Shown: positions 43,220-56,483, counted from the stretch's first letter. The stretch is 64,000 nucleotides of DNA from Nemertoderma westbladi (GCA_032718475.1 JAUCBJ010008006.1:1-64000); one strand, 5' to 3'. A program made the numbers and translations. Notes: a model not told the origin generated them from the letters alone.

Positions 43220-46200
43220 TCAAATACCAGTGGACAGGTCGTTTCTGTGATCAGAAAAATATTTATCTGTTTCTTTGAGTTGTTCTAGTTCATCCTCGTC
43301 GTAGTCGGATTCTTCGAGGAGAACGTCTTCCAGTTGGGTTGAATCGTCCCTTTCTTCGCTAGTTAATTCGTCCCTTTCCTCGGCTCGATTCTCAATAACG
43401 ATCTCCATTGTGGTGATCCCGTCGTCTGGATCCCCGACTCCGCTGCTAGTAGCCCCTCTATCCTCCACCTCCGCCAAAGTCTCTTTCAACGACTTGTAGC
43501 GATACTTGGCGTCCTTTTTCCGTCGGAGCACTGCGATCTGGGACGCGGGCACGTTCACGCAGGCCGGCACTAACCACGGGTCCACGTACCCGGTGCTTGT
43601 CTTAGTTCCCGTGAGGAAGAAGGTGTTGAGATCGACGAGATGCGGAGCGACTACCGGGGAGGAAGGTCGATCGGTGGAGGATAAACTCTTGCGAGCCGTC
43701 GACTTGGCGTCCGCGGCGCGGGCGATCTCCCTCTTCGTCCCGGACGAATTCAACTTATCAGAACTACTTGCGGGGACACGAGGTCTGGCCTTCGCGTCTC
43801 CGCTTCCAGGAATCTTTGTCCCACTTATTGGAGTTTGTTTTTTCGTATCGGGAACCCGACTCTTCTGGTTGCCAATGGATTTATCCACAGAACTTACTGG
43901 TTGTTTGGTGCCGGAGATCGGAGTTGTTTTAACGTTTATTCTTCTGTCAGGGGATTCAACGCGAATACTTTTTTTCGGATCGAGGTTAGACACTCTTTTT
44001 TTATCCTTTCCAGTTTCTTTTGAATCTTTGACGCTTCTAACTTCGGGAGTAATCACCTTTGGCGTATTCCGCTGATCAGACGAAACACTTTTTGAAACGC
44101 TCTTCTGCTTAGGAGTAGTTCCTTTTGAAATAATTCTAATATCAGAAGCAATAACCTTTGAAGTATTCTTTATATCAGAAACTAATCCTTTAGAATCAGC
44201 GACACTTCTTTGCACGGGTAATACCCCCTTCGCAACGGTCTTATGAAATGTCGTGGTTTCTTTGGTTGGCGCCTTGTACTCAGTTGTAGCCCCTTTGGGA
44301 GTGCCCTTATTGCTACCACTGGAAGATAATCGCTTACGTTCTGGAGTCAAGTTAATTGCGGAATCCCTTACGCTGTCCTTACGAGCGAGCTGAGACGCGA
44401 CTGCAGTAGGTTCTTTAATTCGATCGCTAGTCGGAGAGTCGTGGGTTCGATTAGTGGCGGGGGTTGTCGTGAAACTCGCGATGGGATGAGAGGAATTAGC
44501 TGAGGATTTCGTTATGGTCAGTTTAATTGGGGGTTTCTTGATTCGCCGCCCCCCTAATCTGATATGATCATCCTTCCTTATGGGATTACTTAAAGTCGTA
44601 TGCAACGCATCGAGAGCATCATCTGATTTGCTTTTCTGTCGCAAAGATTTCCGGCTTATTAAAAGTTTACCCTTTACACTCTTGTGAAATCGCTCGCAAT
44701 GTACTAAATGGTTCTCGTAGGACCTCTTGTACCTGTAGACAAGCCCACAAAACGAGCAAACGTGTTCTGTCATTTCGCCAGCGAATTTTTCTACTTTATT
44801 CGAAGTGTCAGTGGCATCTTTTTCGGTGCGAATCTTATCGGAGATCATGTTGGTGATGTTATCGACAGTCTTTAACGGAAACTTCCGCGGTCGTCCACGG
44901 CCCAACAGCCTCTTTACATGCGGCTTACCGAACTGCCCCAGTTGACGCTGTAGGTTTACTTTAGGAACTTTAGTTAACAACTTCGATTGCGTTATCTCGC
45001 CATCTTCACCGGAGCAGTCGTCCACGATCTGCAGCAACGGGGGGGTCGCCGGTGGCTCTGCGGGTTCTAGGTGGTTGATCCCGGACGATCGAGTACCATA
45101 CGCCCGTTGCTTAGGCGACGTAGAAGCGGACGAACGAGTCGCATGGACGGGTGATGACGTCACGGAATCCCCAGTCGCCCCGGGTGACGTCATAGGCTTG
45201 ATACACATATTTAATTGATTGCGAATTTTAAATTTCCAACAAGTTTTCTTGTGATAATCTAAAGTTTCGTTGGAGGAGAACGACGTTCCCTTACATCCGG
45301 GACACTGAAAGCAACTCTTCTCGGGGGATCGACGGTACTTGAGTTTATCCAGCGAGATGGAAACGCCCTTTACGGACGATGACGACGAGAAATCTTTAAC
45401 CATCCCCTTGGAAACGAACTTGGCGGCGCCGGGCTGGGGCTCTCCTGGATGGGAGCAGCGGCGGGAATGAGCCGCCAGCCTCGGCTGAGACCGACAGTCA
45501 AGGAAACACGTGGGACAGTTGAATCGACGCCGAGTCGTAACCGGTTTCTTAGATTCTACATCGAGTGAGCTCGGCGTCGTTGTAACGGCGACAGGATCCG
45601 ACTGGATCCCCTCGGGTTCCCGCCGTTGTTGCGGTGTACTCGACAGTAGTTGCGACGCCTCCTCGCTTAGCTCTGCCGCCCGGAAAGCGGCGCACTTCTT
45701 CCGGTGTCGGTACAAACTCTGACTCGTCCTGTATCCCTTACCGCACGCCTTGCATTCCCTCAGGGCCTTAATCGGGCCGACGTTGTTGTTACCAACTTTC
45801 GGCCGAACTCCATGGCCCATTCTCACCGAGTGGCCCTTCAGTGGCCGACCAACTTTCCTTTTAACCCCCAATTCCCCGTCGCCAACCCCACCTCCTTCCC
45901 CTTTATCGCCGCGTTTCCCCGTTATGAGCACCTCGTTGTCATTCTGCGAAGAAGCGCCCCCTTCCATCGCTTGGCTCAGTCGCGCCTTACAGTAATACTG
46001 CATGTGCTGAGCGAGTTTATTACGCTTGTTTACCGCGTAAACCTGATCGCAGAAGCGACAGTGGAGTAGGTTCTCTCCGGACACGATCTGGATTCCCCCC
46101 GACTCGAGGGCCTCTCGCATCTGCGATCGCGCCTCCTGCTTGGACCTCCGCTGCGTCCACTGGTCCCCGGACGGACATTGAACCGAGGCACTCAGCCGCT

Positions 46201-46638
46201 TCTGCAGTCGGTCCTTGTCCACCAGTCCAATCTCTTCGCCATCGTGTTCGGGGTAGATATCCGAAAGAGTTTTGAACGTTGGGATGTTATCGGGCAAGGA
46301 GTCTGCGTTGCTATGGAGGCTGGTGTTAGTTATCGGAGTGGCGTTGTTAGGAAGGCTCGCCTTGTTATGCGACCTCGCATCCAACGACCGCCGTTTACCG
46401 GACGACTCTTTAATCTTCTGACGAACTCGTTTCCGCGACGGTTTTACCGAACTTTCAACCGTTTCGCTCCCGGGACAACTTTTCCCGCATTGACGTCGGA
46501 GATGCAGGACCAGCCATTGCGCGTTGAGGAAACACTGACCGCACCTGTTGCACCAGACCTTGAGACGACACCCCCGACACAGAGGAATGTTGGGTGATGT
46601 TGGTTGCTCCGCAACGGGGACTGGACTAGGGTGGATTC
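43220..46638 (-). CDS. Terminal exon of a C2HC multi-zinc-finger protein with AT-hook
   Basis: A 3.4-kb last exon beginning at 46638 after TTTTCTCACTTAG and ending at TGA 43220-43222. The frame is open upstream of the TTG at 46384, so that is not its start. Six Cys2-His-Cys fingers are spaced along it: CNRCGQC (about 46,550), CRFCDQVY (about 46,060), CKACGKGY (about 45,755), CPTCFLDC (about 45,510), CPGCKGTS (about 45,300) and CSFCGLVY (about 44,755). In each the last ligand is Cys, as in HRKKC, rather than His. An AT-hook-like GRGRPRKF lies near 44,895 and a weaker one (VGRPLKG) near 45,835. Between fingers it is Ser/Thr/Lys-rich and likely disordered; the C-terminus is strongly acidic. It is probably a nuclear DNA-binding regulator; I cannot name an orthologue. 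The first two bases complete a codon with the upstream exon at 52526-52679. Confidence 0.85.
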
Positions 46639-46748
46639 CTAAGTGAGAAAATTAGTATTATTTACTTTTAACCTTCAAACCTACAATTTAGTATGGTAGG
46701 CCCTATATAAAATTTCGGATTCATCAGAATCATCACATGTTCTCACTT

Positions 46749-49452
46749 ATTGATATCGGTTGATATTCTGTATATCACACCGGTTGATATTCTGTATATC
46801 ACACTGGTTGATATTCTGTATATCACACTTGTTGATATTCTGTATATCACACTTGTTGATATTCTGTATATAACACTGGTCGATATTCTGTATATCACAC
46901 TGGTTGATATTCTGTATATCACACCGGTTGATATTCTATATATAACCCCGGTTGATATTATGTATATCACACCGGTTGATATTCTGTATATCACCCCGGT
47001 TGATATGATGTATATCACACCGGCTGATATTCTGTATATCACACCTGTTGTTATTCTGTATATCACACCTGTTGATATACTGTATATATCACACCGGTTG
47101 ATATTCTGTATATCACACCGGTTGATATTCTGTATGTATATCACACCGGTTGATATTCTGTATATCACCCCGGTTGATATTATGTATGTATATCACACCG
47201 GTTGATATTCTGTATATCACCCCGGTTGATATTATGTATATCACACCGGTTGATATTCTGTATATCACACCGGTTGATATTCTGTATGTATATCACACCG
47301 GTTGATATTCTGTATGTATATCACGCCGGTTGATATTATGTATATCACTCCGGTTGATATTCTGTATGTATATCACACCGGTTGATATTCTGTATATCAC
47401 ACGGGTTGATATTCTGTATGTATATCACACCGGTTGATATTCTGTATGTATATCACGCCGGTTGATATTATGTATGTCACCGCGGTTGATATTCTGTATA
47501 TCACACCGGTTGATATTCTATATATAACCCCGGTTGATATTCTGTATGTATATCACACCGGTTGATATTATGTATGTATATCACACCGGTTGATATTCTG
47601 TATGTATATCACACCGGTGGATATTATGTATATCACTCCGGTTGATATTCTGTATGTATATCACACCGGTGGATATTATGTATATCACTCCGGTTGATAT
47701 TCTGTATATCACTCCGGTTGATATTCTGTATGTATATCACACCGGTTTATATTCTGTATATCACACCGGTTGATATTCTGTATGTATATCACACCGGTTG
47801 ATATTCTGTATATCACAGCGGTTGATATTCTGTATATAACACCGGTTGATATTCTGTATGTATATCACACCGGTTGATATTCTGTATACCACACCGGTTG
47901 ATATTCTGTATATGACACCGGTGGATATTCTATATATAACCCCGGTTGATATTATGTATGTCACCCCGGTTGATATTCTGTATGTATATCACGCCGGTTG
48001 ATATTATGGACATCACACACGGTTGATATTCTGTATACCACACCGGTTGATATTCTGTATACCACACCGGCTAATATTCTGTATATCACACCGGTTGATA
48101 TTCTGTATATCACACCGGTTGATATTCTGTATATAACACCGGTTGATATTCTGTATGTATATCACACCGGTTGATATTCTGTATACCACACCGGTTGATA
48201 TTCTGTATATGACACCGGTGGATATTCTATATATAACCCCGGTTGATATTATGTATGTCACCCCGGTTGATATTCTGTATGTATACCACACCGGCTAATA
48301 TTCTGTATATCACACCGGTTGATATTCTGTATATCACACCGGTTGATATTCTGTATGTATATCACGCCGGTTGATATTATGGACTTCACACACGGTTGAT
48401 ATTCTGTATACCACACCGGTTGATATTCTGTATACCACACCGGTTGATATTCTGTATACCACACCGGCTAATATTCTGTATATCACACCGGTTGATATTC
48501 TGTATATCACACCGGTTGATATTCTATATATAACCCCGGCTGATATTCTGTATATCACACCTGTTGATATTCTGTATATCACACCTGTTGATATTCTATA
48601 TATATCACACCGGTTGATATTCTGTATATCACACCGGTTGATATTCTGTATGTATATCACCCCGGTTGATATTCTGTATGTATATCACACCGGTTGATAT
48701 TCTGTATATCACCCCGGTTGATATTATGTATATCACACCGGTTGATATTCTGTATGTATATCACGCCGGTTGATATTCTGTATATCACAGCGGTTGATAT
48801 TCTGTATGTATATCACACCGGTTGATATTCTGTATGTATATCACGCCGGTTGATATTATGTATATCACTCCGGTTGATATTCTGTATGTATATCACGCCG
48901 GTTGATATTATGTATATCACTCCGGTTGATATTCTGTATGTATATCACACCGGTTGATATTCTGTATGTATATCACACCGGTTGATATTCTGTATGTATA
49001 TCACGCCGGTTGATATTATGTATATAACCCCGGTTGATATTCTGTATGTATATCACACCGGTTGATATTATGTATGTATATCACACCGGTTGATATTCTG
49101 TATGTATATCACACCGGTGGATATTATGTATGTATATCACACCGGTTGATATTCTGTATATCACACCGGTTGATATTCTGTATGTATATCACGCCGGTTG
49201 ATATTCTGTATATCACAGCGGTTGATATTCTGTATGCATATCACACCGGTTGATATTCTGTATATCACACCGGTTGTATATCACACCGGTTGATATTCTG
49301 TATACCACACCAGTTGATATTCTGTATATCACACCGGTGGATATTCTATATATAACCCCGGTTGATATTATGTATGTCACCCCGGTTGATATTCTGTATG
49401 TATATCACGCCGGTTGATATTCCGTATATCACACCGGTTGATATTCTGTATG
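46749..49452. repeat. 24/28-bp minisatellite, left block
   Basis: The basic unit contains TTGATATTCTGTATATCACA followed by CCGG (24 bp). A 28-bp variant has an extra GTAT (CTGTATGTATATC). Other variants (TATGTATATC, ATAACCCCGG, GGTGG for GGTTG) recur. In pure 24-bp runs the frame reads DILYITPV, but the 28-bp units shift it, so the predicted peptides are artefacts. Confidence 0.96.
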
Positions 49453-49543
49453 TGGGGCAAGCCACGAAGTTGGCGGAGCCTTAGCGAATTGACACTGTTA
49501 GGGGGTGGGTCAATTTATGCAAATAGTTGTCGTCGTCGTCGTT

Positions 49544-49597
<54 letters not shown>

Positions 49598-50506
49598 GTC
49601 GTCGTCGTTACGATTTTGACATGCTAATAACTTTGTCGGATTTAAAGCTGCCAAGTTGAAAATTTGTAGGTATCAATATGAGCAAAAGTTGAGATTTTTG
49701 AGAGACTTTCAGACACCATCAGTGCAATGGTCTCCCGCTAGAGGGCCACATGTCTAAACATTAAATGCCCTCCCATTTCTTTGCTTTTAATCCGTTTAAG
49801 CTGAAACTTGGCAGATATGTATTAGACCATTAGCTGTGACTTTCAAAGGAGACGAATCCATCTGCAGTTCTCCAGTCTGCCGCTAGAGGGCCAAAGGTCT
49901 GAAAGTGAAATCGTTGTCGTCGTTACGATTTTGACATGCTAATAACTTTGTCGGATTTAAAGCTGCCAAGTTGAAAATTTGTAGGTATCAATATGAGCTA
50001 AAGTTGAGATTTTTGAGAGACTTTCAGATACCATCAGTGCAATGGTCTCCCGCTAGAGGGCCACATGTCTAAACATTAAATGCCCTCCCATTTATTTGCT
50101 TTTAATCCGTTTAAGCTGAAACTTGGCAGATATGTATTAGACCATTAGCTGTGACTTTCAAAGGAGGCGAATCCATCTGCAGTTCTCCAGTCTGCCGCTA
50201 GAGGGCCAAAGGTCTGAAAGTGAAATCGTTGTCGTCGTTACGATTTTGACATGCTAATAACTTTGTCGGATTTAAAGCTGCCAAGTTGAAAATTTGTAGG
50301 TATCAATATGAGCTAAAGTTGAGATTTTTGAGAGACTTTCAGACACCATCAGTGCAATGGTCTCCCGCTAGAGGGCCACATGTCTAAACATTAAATGCCC
50401 TCCCATTTCTTTGCTTTTAATCCGTTTAAGCTGAAACTTGGCAGATATGTATTAGACCATTAGCTGTGACTTTCAAAGGAGGCGAATCCATCTGCAGTTC
50501 TTCAGT
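49453..50506. repeat. GTC microsatellite plus 315-bp x 2.8 tandem repeat inside the satellite
   Basis: After about 75 bp of unique sequence a GTC/GTT trinucleotide run lies at 49526-49609. A 315-bp unit starting CGATTTTGACATGC follows at 49611, 49926 and 50241, the last copy truncated at 50506 where the 24-bp array resumes. Each full unit contains two copies of CCGCTAGAGGGC about 145 bp apart. A short GTCGTCGTT precedes each unit. Copies differ at only a few bases. Confidence 0.95.
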
Positions 50507-51742
50507 CTGTATATCACACCGGTGGATATTATGTATATCACACCGGTTGGTATTCTGTATACCACACCGGCTAATATTCTGTATATCACACCGGTTGATA
50601 TTCTGTATGTATATAACACCGGTTGATATTCTGTATATCACACCGGTTAATATTCTGTATATATCACACCGGTTGATATTCTGTATATCACACCGGTGGA
50701 TATTATGTATATCACACCGGTTGATATTCTGTATATCACACCGGTTGATATTCTGTATGTCACCCCGGTTGATATTCTGTATATCACACCGGTTGATATT
50801 CTGTATATCACACCGGTTGATATTCTGTATATCACACCGGTTGATATTCTGTATATCACACCGGTTGATATTCTGTATATCACACCGGTTGATATTCTGT
50901 ATATCACACCGGTTGATATTCTGTATATCACACCGGTTGATATTCTGTATATCACACCGGTTGATATTCTGTATATCACACCGGTTGATATTCTGTATAT
51001 CACACCGGTTGATATTCTGTATATCACACCGGTCGATATTCTGTATATCACACCGGTTGATATTCTGTATATCACACCGGTTGATATTCTGTATATCACA
51101 CCGGTTGATATTATGTATGTCACCCCGGTTGATATTCTGTATATATCACACCGGTTGATATTCTGTATATCACACCGGTTGATATTCTGTATATCACACC
51201 GGTTGATATTCTGTATGTATATCACCCCGGTTGATATTATGTATATCACACCGGTTGATATTCTGTATACAACACCGGTTGATATTCTGTATATCACACC
51301 GGTTGATATTCTGTATATCACCCCGGTTGATATTCTGTATGTATATCACACCGGTTGATATTCTGTATGTATATCTCCCCGGTTGATATTCTGTATGTAT
51401 ATCACCCCGGTTGATATTATGTATATCACACCGGTTGATATTCTGTATACCACACCGGTTGATATTCTGTATATCACACCGGTTGATATTCTGTATATCA
51501 CCCCGGTTGATATTCTGTATGTATATCACACCGGTTGATATTCTGTATGTATATCACCCCGGTTAATATTATGTATATCACACCGGTTGATATTCTGTAT
51601 ACCACACCGGTTGATATTCTGTATATCACACCGGTTGATATTCTGTATATCACACCGGTTGATATTCTGTATATCACATCGGTTGATATTCTGTATGTAT
51701 ATCACACCGGTTGATATTCTGTATGTATATCACTCCGGTTAT
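50507..51742. repeat. 24/28-bp minisatellite, right block
   Basis: The continuation of the same array. It includes a very homogeneous run of 24-bp units at about 50,770-51,110, where consecutive units are nearly identical. It ends in CACTCCGGTTATATAGAG. Confidence 0.96.
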
Positions 51743-52525
51743 ATAGAGTTGCTAAATTCGTATATTTATATGAAATTTGTTTTACTAATAGTACAACTTG
51801 CGTTTCTCCCCAATCAGATTCAGATTGTCACATTATTTTTCTAAGTTCTAAAAATGTTAGGTATTTAATAAAATGTTCTAGAACATGTTTTTGTATTCCA
51901 TATAGTTGTTGAAAAAGTTACGGTACTAGATATTTTTTACATTTCATTTTCTAGAACGTGTTCGCTGTTATATAAAAAAAACTTTTGTATACAAAACAAA
52001 GCGATCATGTTGCAAACACCAGCAGCTAGCTATTGATTAAATTTTGTGATAACAAACGTTCTAGAATAAAAAAAAAAGATGTTCTAGAACATTTCGAAAC
52101 AATGGCTATGCTAATATATTATGTTAACACCCGTCGCTGGGCTCCTCTCGGGTCATAACGCCCATAGATTGATATTTTTCGCACAATTATATAAATAGTT
52201 GGCAAAGGCTACTGACCGGACTCGTTCACCGGACCGGACCGGACCGGACCCGACTCGTTCACCGGACCGGACCGGACCGGACCGGACCCATTGCCATTTA
52301 AAGAAGCAGGTTAGTAAAGGAGCAGGTTACAGAGGCGTGTTGGGGGAACCAAAACAATAAACGAAAGTTAACACATGTTACAAGATTATGGGTCAGGTTA
52401 CTTAAGTTGTGGTAATAAAGGTCCGGTCAATAATACACAAGTAAAATATAAATCAAATATAAAGCTTCAATACGGTATTTAGAGGGTCCGGCCAGGAGAC
52501 ACTTCTTAAATAGTTAACCACTTAC

Positions 52526-52679
52526 CACTGCGATCGGAGTTATCCGTAGCTGTGCGTGTCACTTGACGGGTTATGTGATGGGCTGCTTGGCGGGTTACTT
52601 GATGGGTTGTACGGCGGGTCCCCTTATTTAGCTTCACACTATTATCAGACATTTCGGCGCAATTAAACAATAATTCCCC
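52526..52679 (-). CDS. Internal exon of the zinc-finger gene (basic Thr/Arg/His linker)
   Basis: A 154-nt exon between acceptor TTTCTAGATTCAG and donor AGTG|GTAAGTGG. It enters in phase 0, matching the end of the 53017 exon, and leaves one G that completes a Gly codon with the GA starting the terminal exon. It codes 51 residues with a repeated basic pattern (TRRTTHQVTRQAAHHITRQV). It was found by eye because it is too short for a long-ORF search. Phase agreement on both sides makes it convincing. Confidence 0.8.
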
Positions 52680-53016
52680 CTGAATCTAGAAATAAAATTG
52701 TAATCAATAATTATTTATATATTTATTAATATTATTACACAATCTGGGGAGGGGGGGCGGTCTAAAACTCCGGAATTTTCTGGGATGCCCCCCACCCCGC
52801 TGAATGGCCCTTACAGGGGGCTGTTTGGTTAACACCCGCTAATACGGGGCTAAAAATATATTAAATACAGTTCCGCGTAACACCACTGGTTAGTGGACCA
52901 GTAAAGTACATTCACGATTTTTAATATTAAAACCTTAATAAATTTGCGACTACAGGTTAAGTATAATTCAACCTTTCTATAAATACAATAACTATAATAA
53001 TAACGCTAACGCTAAC

Positions 53017-54070
53017 CTTCTCTTGAATATTTTCGTTCTCAGTGACCACAGGTTCAATGGCCTCGCGAATAACTTCAGTCTCATCCCCGGCAACCTTTGG
53101 TGGGTCATCAGCAACATCAACCGTATTAGAAACCACGGCGGCATCCACCACTGTATCGCACACTTCATCATCCACCTCCATTACATCGTCGACTACATCA
53201 CCAAACTCGTTGCTACGACCTTCAGCAACAGCTGTGCCCATTACATCGTCAACTACATCACCAAACTCGTCGCTACGACCTTCAGCAACAGCTGTGCCCA
53301 TTACATCGTCAACTACATCACCAAACTCGTCGCTACGACCTTCAGCAACAGCTGTGTCGGTAGCGCCAGGTATAGAATCGTCGGAGGGGGATACAGACCC
53401 GTGGGTTTCCGGTTGGAATCGCTCGGATGGTAACGTGTCCTGGTCAATGTCCGACTCGTCACGCGTTTCAGAATCATCGTCACGCACCTCGATGTTATCA
53501 CGCTCACCTTCGGCTTCGAGCGCCTCCAACTCGGCGTCACACGTTACGTCCTCACACGTGTCACACACATCGTCATCAACACTATTAAGCATATCCAATT
53601 CAATGTCACGAACATACATCCCAGTTTCACGATCATCCTCCCCACCACTGTCACCCGCATCCTCCCCACCACTGTCACCCGCATCCTCCCCAACACTGTC
53701 ACCCGCATCCTCCCCAACACTGTCACCCGCATCCTCCCCAACACTGTCACCCGCCACCTCCCCAACACTGTCACCCGCCTCCTCCCCAACACTGTCACCC
53801 GCCTCCTCCCCAACACTGTCACCCACATCCTCCCCAACACTGTCACCCGCATCCTCTCTGGTTTCACTCACCCCCGACACACTGTCACGAACCTCGACCT
53901 CATTACTCCGAACACCGGACGGACTTCTCGCGTGCAGGTTTTGGTCCGAAGTGGATATGCGATCCGCACGGCCGTCCGAATCGTTGTCAGGGAGACCGTC
54001 TGCGGTAACCCGTGGCTCCTCGTGCGGGTCGATTCCAGACTCCTGACTTTCTACGCTAACCTCAGGCTCC
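53017..54070 (-). CDS. Acidic repeat exon of the zinc-finger gene
   Basis: A 1,054-nt exon bounded by CCCGATGTTTTTTAG and GAGAAG|GTTAGCG. It codes a strongly acidic, probably disordered segment. It contains about eleven 8-residue repeats of the AGDSVGED type (24-bp units, 53,630-53,860) and three 20-residue repeats beginning TAVAEGRSDEFGDVVDD (60-bp units, 53,165-53,355). Acidic disordered regions of this kind often act as activation or interaction domains, but no specific role can be shown. It exits in phase 0 and needs an upstream exon ending in phase 2. The Ser-rich plus-strand frame over the same bases is a shadow. Confidence 0.75.
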
Positions 54071-54447
54071 CTAAAAAACATCGGGCAAATATATAACACC
54101 TAGGATTGTATGAAATTACCACCAACAAGAGCTCGGTTCAATAAATTTAACCTTCGCAAACTCTCACATAACCAATTCATACAATTTAAAATTGGTACCA
54201 GTTAAACATTTCTACCTAGGTTTGGTTGGGTAGGACCAAATTAAACCTATTAATACTGGGATGTTTAGACCATTAGCAGCACTAGGGTAGATTCGTCCCA
54301 CCAATGTATTTTTGTAACAATACATAAACGATTAGGCCTACCCGGGAGTGCTTTTAATTAAATTGAATTTAACTAAAAAATGCTGTTAATTTGTTCAATA
54401 GGCCTACTTGAGGAAAACTACCACGCAGAATGTTTTAGTTAAGTTCT
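54071..54447 (-). other. Intron of the zinc-finger gene
   Basis: AT-rich intron sequence with several TAGGCCTAC-like words and no extra exon I can support. The phase of the upstream exon is not resolved, so a small missed exon here cannot be excluded. Confidence 0.4.
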
Positions 54448-54917
54448 TTAATTCGATTCAGCGCCATGGAAACCCCCGAAAATTGAAGCAACTTCAAAAT
54501 TTAGAAGACTTTCAGAAAATATAAAAAAATTCAATTTGGGTCCCACGAATGGTTTTTGGTGAAACATAAGGCCAATATCACTACATTTTGAAAGTTCTTC
54601 CATTTCATTCGGCACCAATAATTGCACTAACGTGTTATTCGTTATGAATTGAGTGTCTGTACTATCGGTTACACTGGTAGAGGTAGTATCCGTTGTACCA
54701 CTGCCACTGGTTACACTGGTAGTATCCGCTGTACCATTAGTTACACTGGTAGTATCCGCTGTACCATTAGTTACACTGGTAGTGGTAGAATCCGTTGTAC
54801 CATGAGTTACACTGGTATTATCTACTGTACCGTTGGTATCAATATTGTTGGGTATTCTCTTATTCACATTGTCCATATCGCCATCAACCACATCGTCTAT
54901 CATCTCTTCCAATGTCT
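54448..54917 (-). CDS. Thr/Ser-rich repeat exon of the zinc-finger gene (3' edge uncertain)
   Basis: An acceptor TTTGTAAATCGTAG precedes 54917. The first two bases complete a codon with the single base left by the first exon, giving a consistent phase. It codes an acidic start (EEMIDDVVDGDMD) then Thr/Ser-rich repeats of about 10 residues (TTSVTNGTAD) at 54,680-54,830. The frame stays open to a TAA near 54,450, but the true donor is not clear: none of the GT sites gives the phase needed by the 54070 exon. Confidence 0.55.
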
Positions 54918-55143
54918 CTACGATTTACAAATAGAATACCGTATAATACCGGTCAATACAGTAAATACTAAATATAAATAATGTAACACACATATATACT
55001 GTTAGTTGCTGAGTTATCCCATTGCAGTATTGTATAAGGACTTGCATCTCGATTCTATGAAAATATTCCAGAACATGCAGATTGCAGGTACTGCGTGAAT
55101 GATGAGCGCTAGGCCTCTACCTTCACTGCTACACTGTATTGGT

Positions 55144-56483
55144 AGGGTGGTTCATATTTCAACAATTTTTGAATTTCAGCTGGGTTCATGTTCTAATTTG
55201 TTCCAAATTGCATAACAACTCGTTTGATAACTTGCATCATAGTAGCTGCTTGAGCCGTCGCCCGGTCCCACATAAAATGTAATCGTGGGACTACTTCTTG
55301 TCATTGTTAGGTAAAAAGGTATACAAATTTAAATTTCTTGCACAATTTGCTACAGAATTGTCGTTGAACCCAAATGAAAATGTTAGTATTAAATTCTTTC
55401 ACATGTCCACATCCAGTTCCCGCCCTAGCCGCAAGAGAGTCATATTCCCCATTTTTGTGAAAATCAACTTCTTATTCCTACCACATGGATATTATGCTCA
55501 TTAGAACCACAATGACCGATTTAGTTGGTGTAGACACTTTCAAAATAAGCATAGAGCGAATCGTTTTTGAGATATTGCAGAAAATATGAAGTCCGGCACA
55601 AGTCAACATTAGCGCCTTGATGCGATATTGACAAATACACTAAAAATGATACTTATAATTATCTCAAGGCATCCACAATTCACACATAACTGCAGTGATC
55701 AATTTAGGGGATGTTGGCACTCTAAAAATATGAGTTGATTGATTAGTTCTCGGGTTATTGTACAAAATGTCTGGACTGAGTCAACTCAATATAAGGTCAT
55801 TAATTGGTGGACCTAACCTTGATATTTTGTACAATAACTCAAAAACTAATCACTCAACTCATATTTTTAGAGTGTCAACATCCCCTAAATTGCTCAGTCA
55901 GTGCAGTTATGTGGGAATTGTGGATGCCATGAGAAAATTAGAATTATAATTTTTAGTGTATTTGTCAATACCACATCAAGGCGCTAATGTTGACTTGTAT
56001 CGGACTTCGGTTCTACAATATTTCAAAAACTATTCGATCTATGCTTGTTTTGAAGGTGTCTAGACCAACTACATCGGTCATTGCGGTTCTAATGAGCATA
56101 ATATCAATATGGTAGGGATACTAGAAGTTGATCATCACAATAATGGGGAATATGACTCACTTGCGGCAAGGGCGGGAACTGGATGTGGACATGTGAAAGA
56201 ATTTAATACTAACATTTTCAGTTGGGTTCAACGACAATTCTGTTGTGTAAGAAATTTGAATTTGTACACCTTTTTACCTAACAATGACAAAAACTAGTCC
56301 CACGATTACATTTTATTTGGTTCCGGGTGACGGCTCAAGCAACTACTATGACGCCATGGTGGGTGTAGTTCCCGGAAACTCCAACACATTTTGAAGTTAT
56401 CAAATGTATTTTGATGCAATTTGGAACAAATTAGAACATGAACCCAACTGAAATTCAAAAATTTTTGAAATATGAACCACCCC
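55144..56483. mobile_element. 1.34-kb foldback DNA transposon with 11-bp target duplication
   Basis: The two halves are imperfect reverse complements over about 620 bp, with a short central loop near 55,790-55,830. The ends read GGGTGGTTCATATTTC on the left and GAAATATGAACCACCC on the right. An 11-bp direct repeat ACTGTATTGGT flanks it (55133-55143 and 56484-56494). No transposase frame is present. Long inverted repeats with a 9-11-bp duplication suggest a non-autonomous Mutator-like or foldback element. It lies in the first intron of the zinc-finger gene. The short frames within it are mirror copies of each other, not genes. Confidence 0.9.

Larger units (their letters stand above)
46639..52525 (-). 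other. 5.9-kb intron of the zinc-finger gene, mostly satellite
   Basis: Bounded on the minus strand by a strong donor (AGTG|GTAAGTGG at 52526/52525) and the acceptor at 46639. About 4 kb is a 24/28-bp tandem array, broken by a 315-bp repeat unit and a GTC microsatellite. The remaining part (51,743-52,525) is AT-rich, with four TTCTAGAA palindromes at about 51,875-52,085 and a pentanucleotide CCGGA run at about 52,216-52,290. Confidence 0.75.

Noticed and set aside
43506-46597. Plus-strand ORFs across the zinc-finger exon
   Set aside because: Shadows of the minus-strand frame that carries six regular C2HC fingers.
46743-51844. Many ORFs coding DILYITPV or RISTGVIY repeats
   Set aside because: Artefacts of the 24-bp satellite. 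28-bp variants shift the frame, and the region lies in an intron.
53042-54046. Ser-rich 334-codon plus-strand ORF
   Set aside because: Antisense shadow of the acidic exon; the minus strand has matching splice sites and phase.
55298-56297. Small ORFs within the foldback element
   Set aside because: They are mirror images from the two arms of the hairpin and have no protein features.
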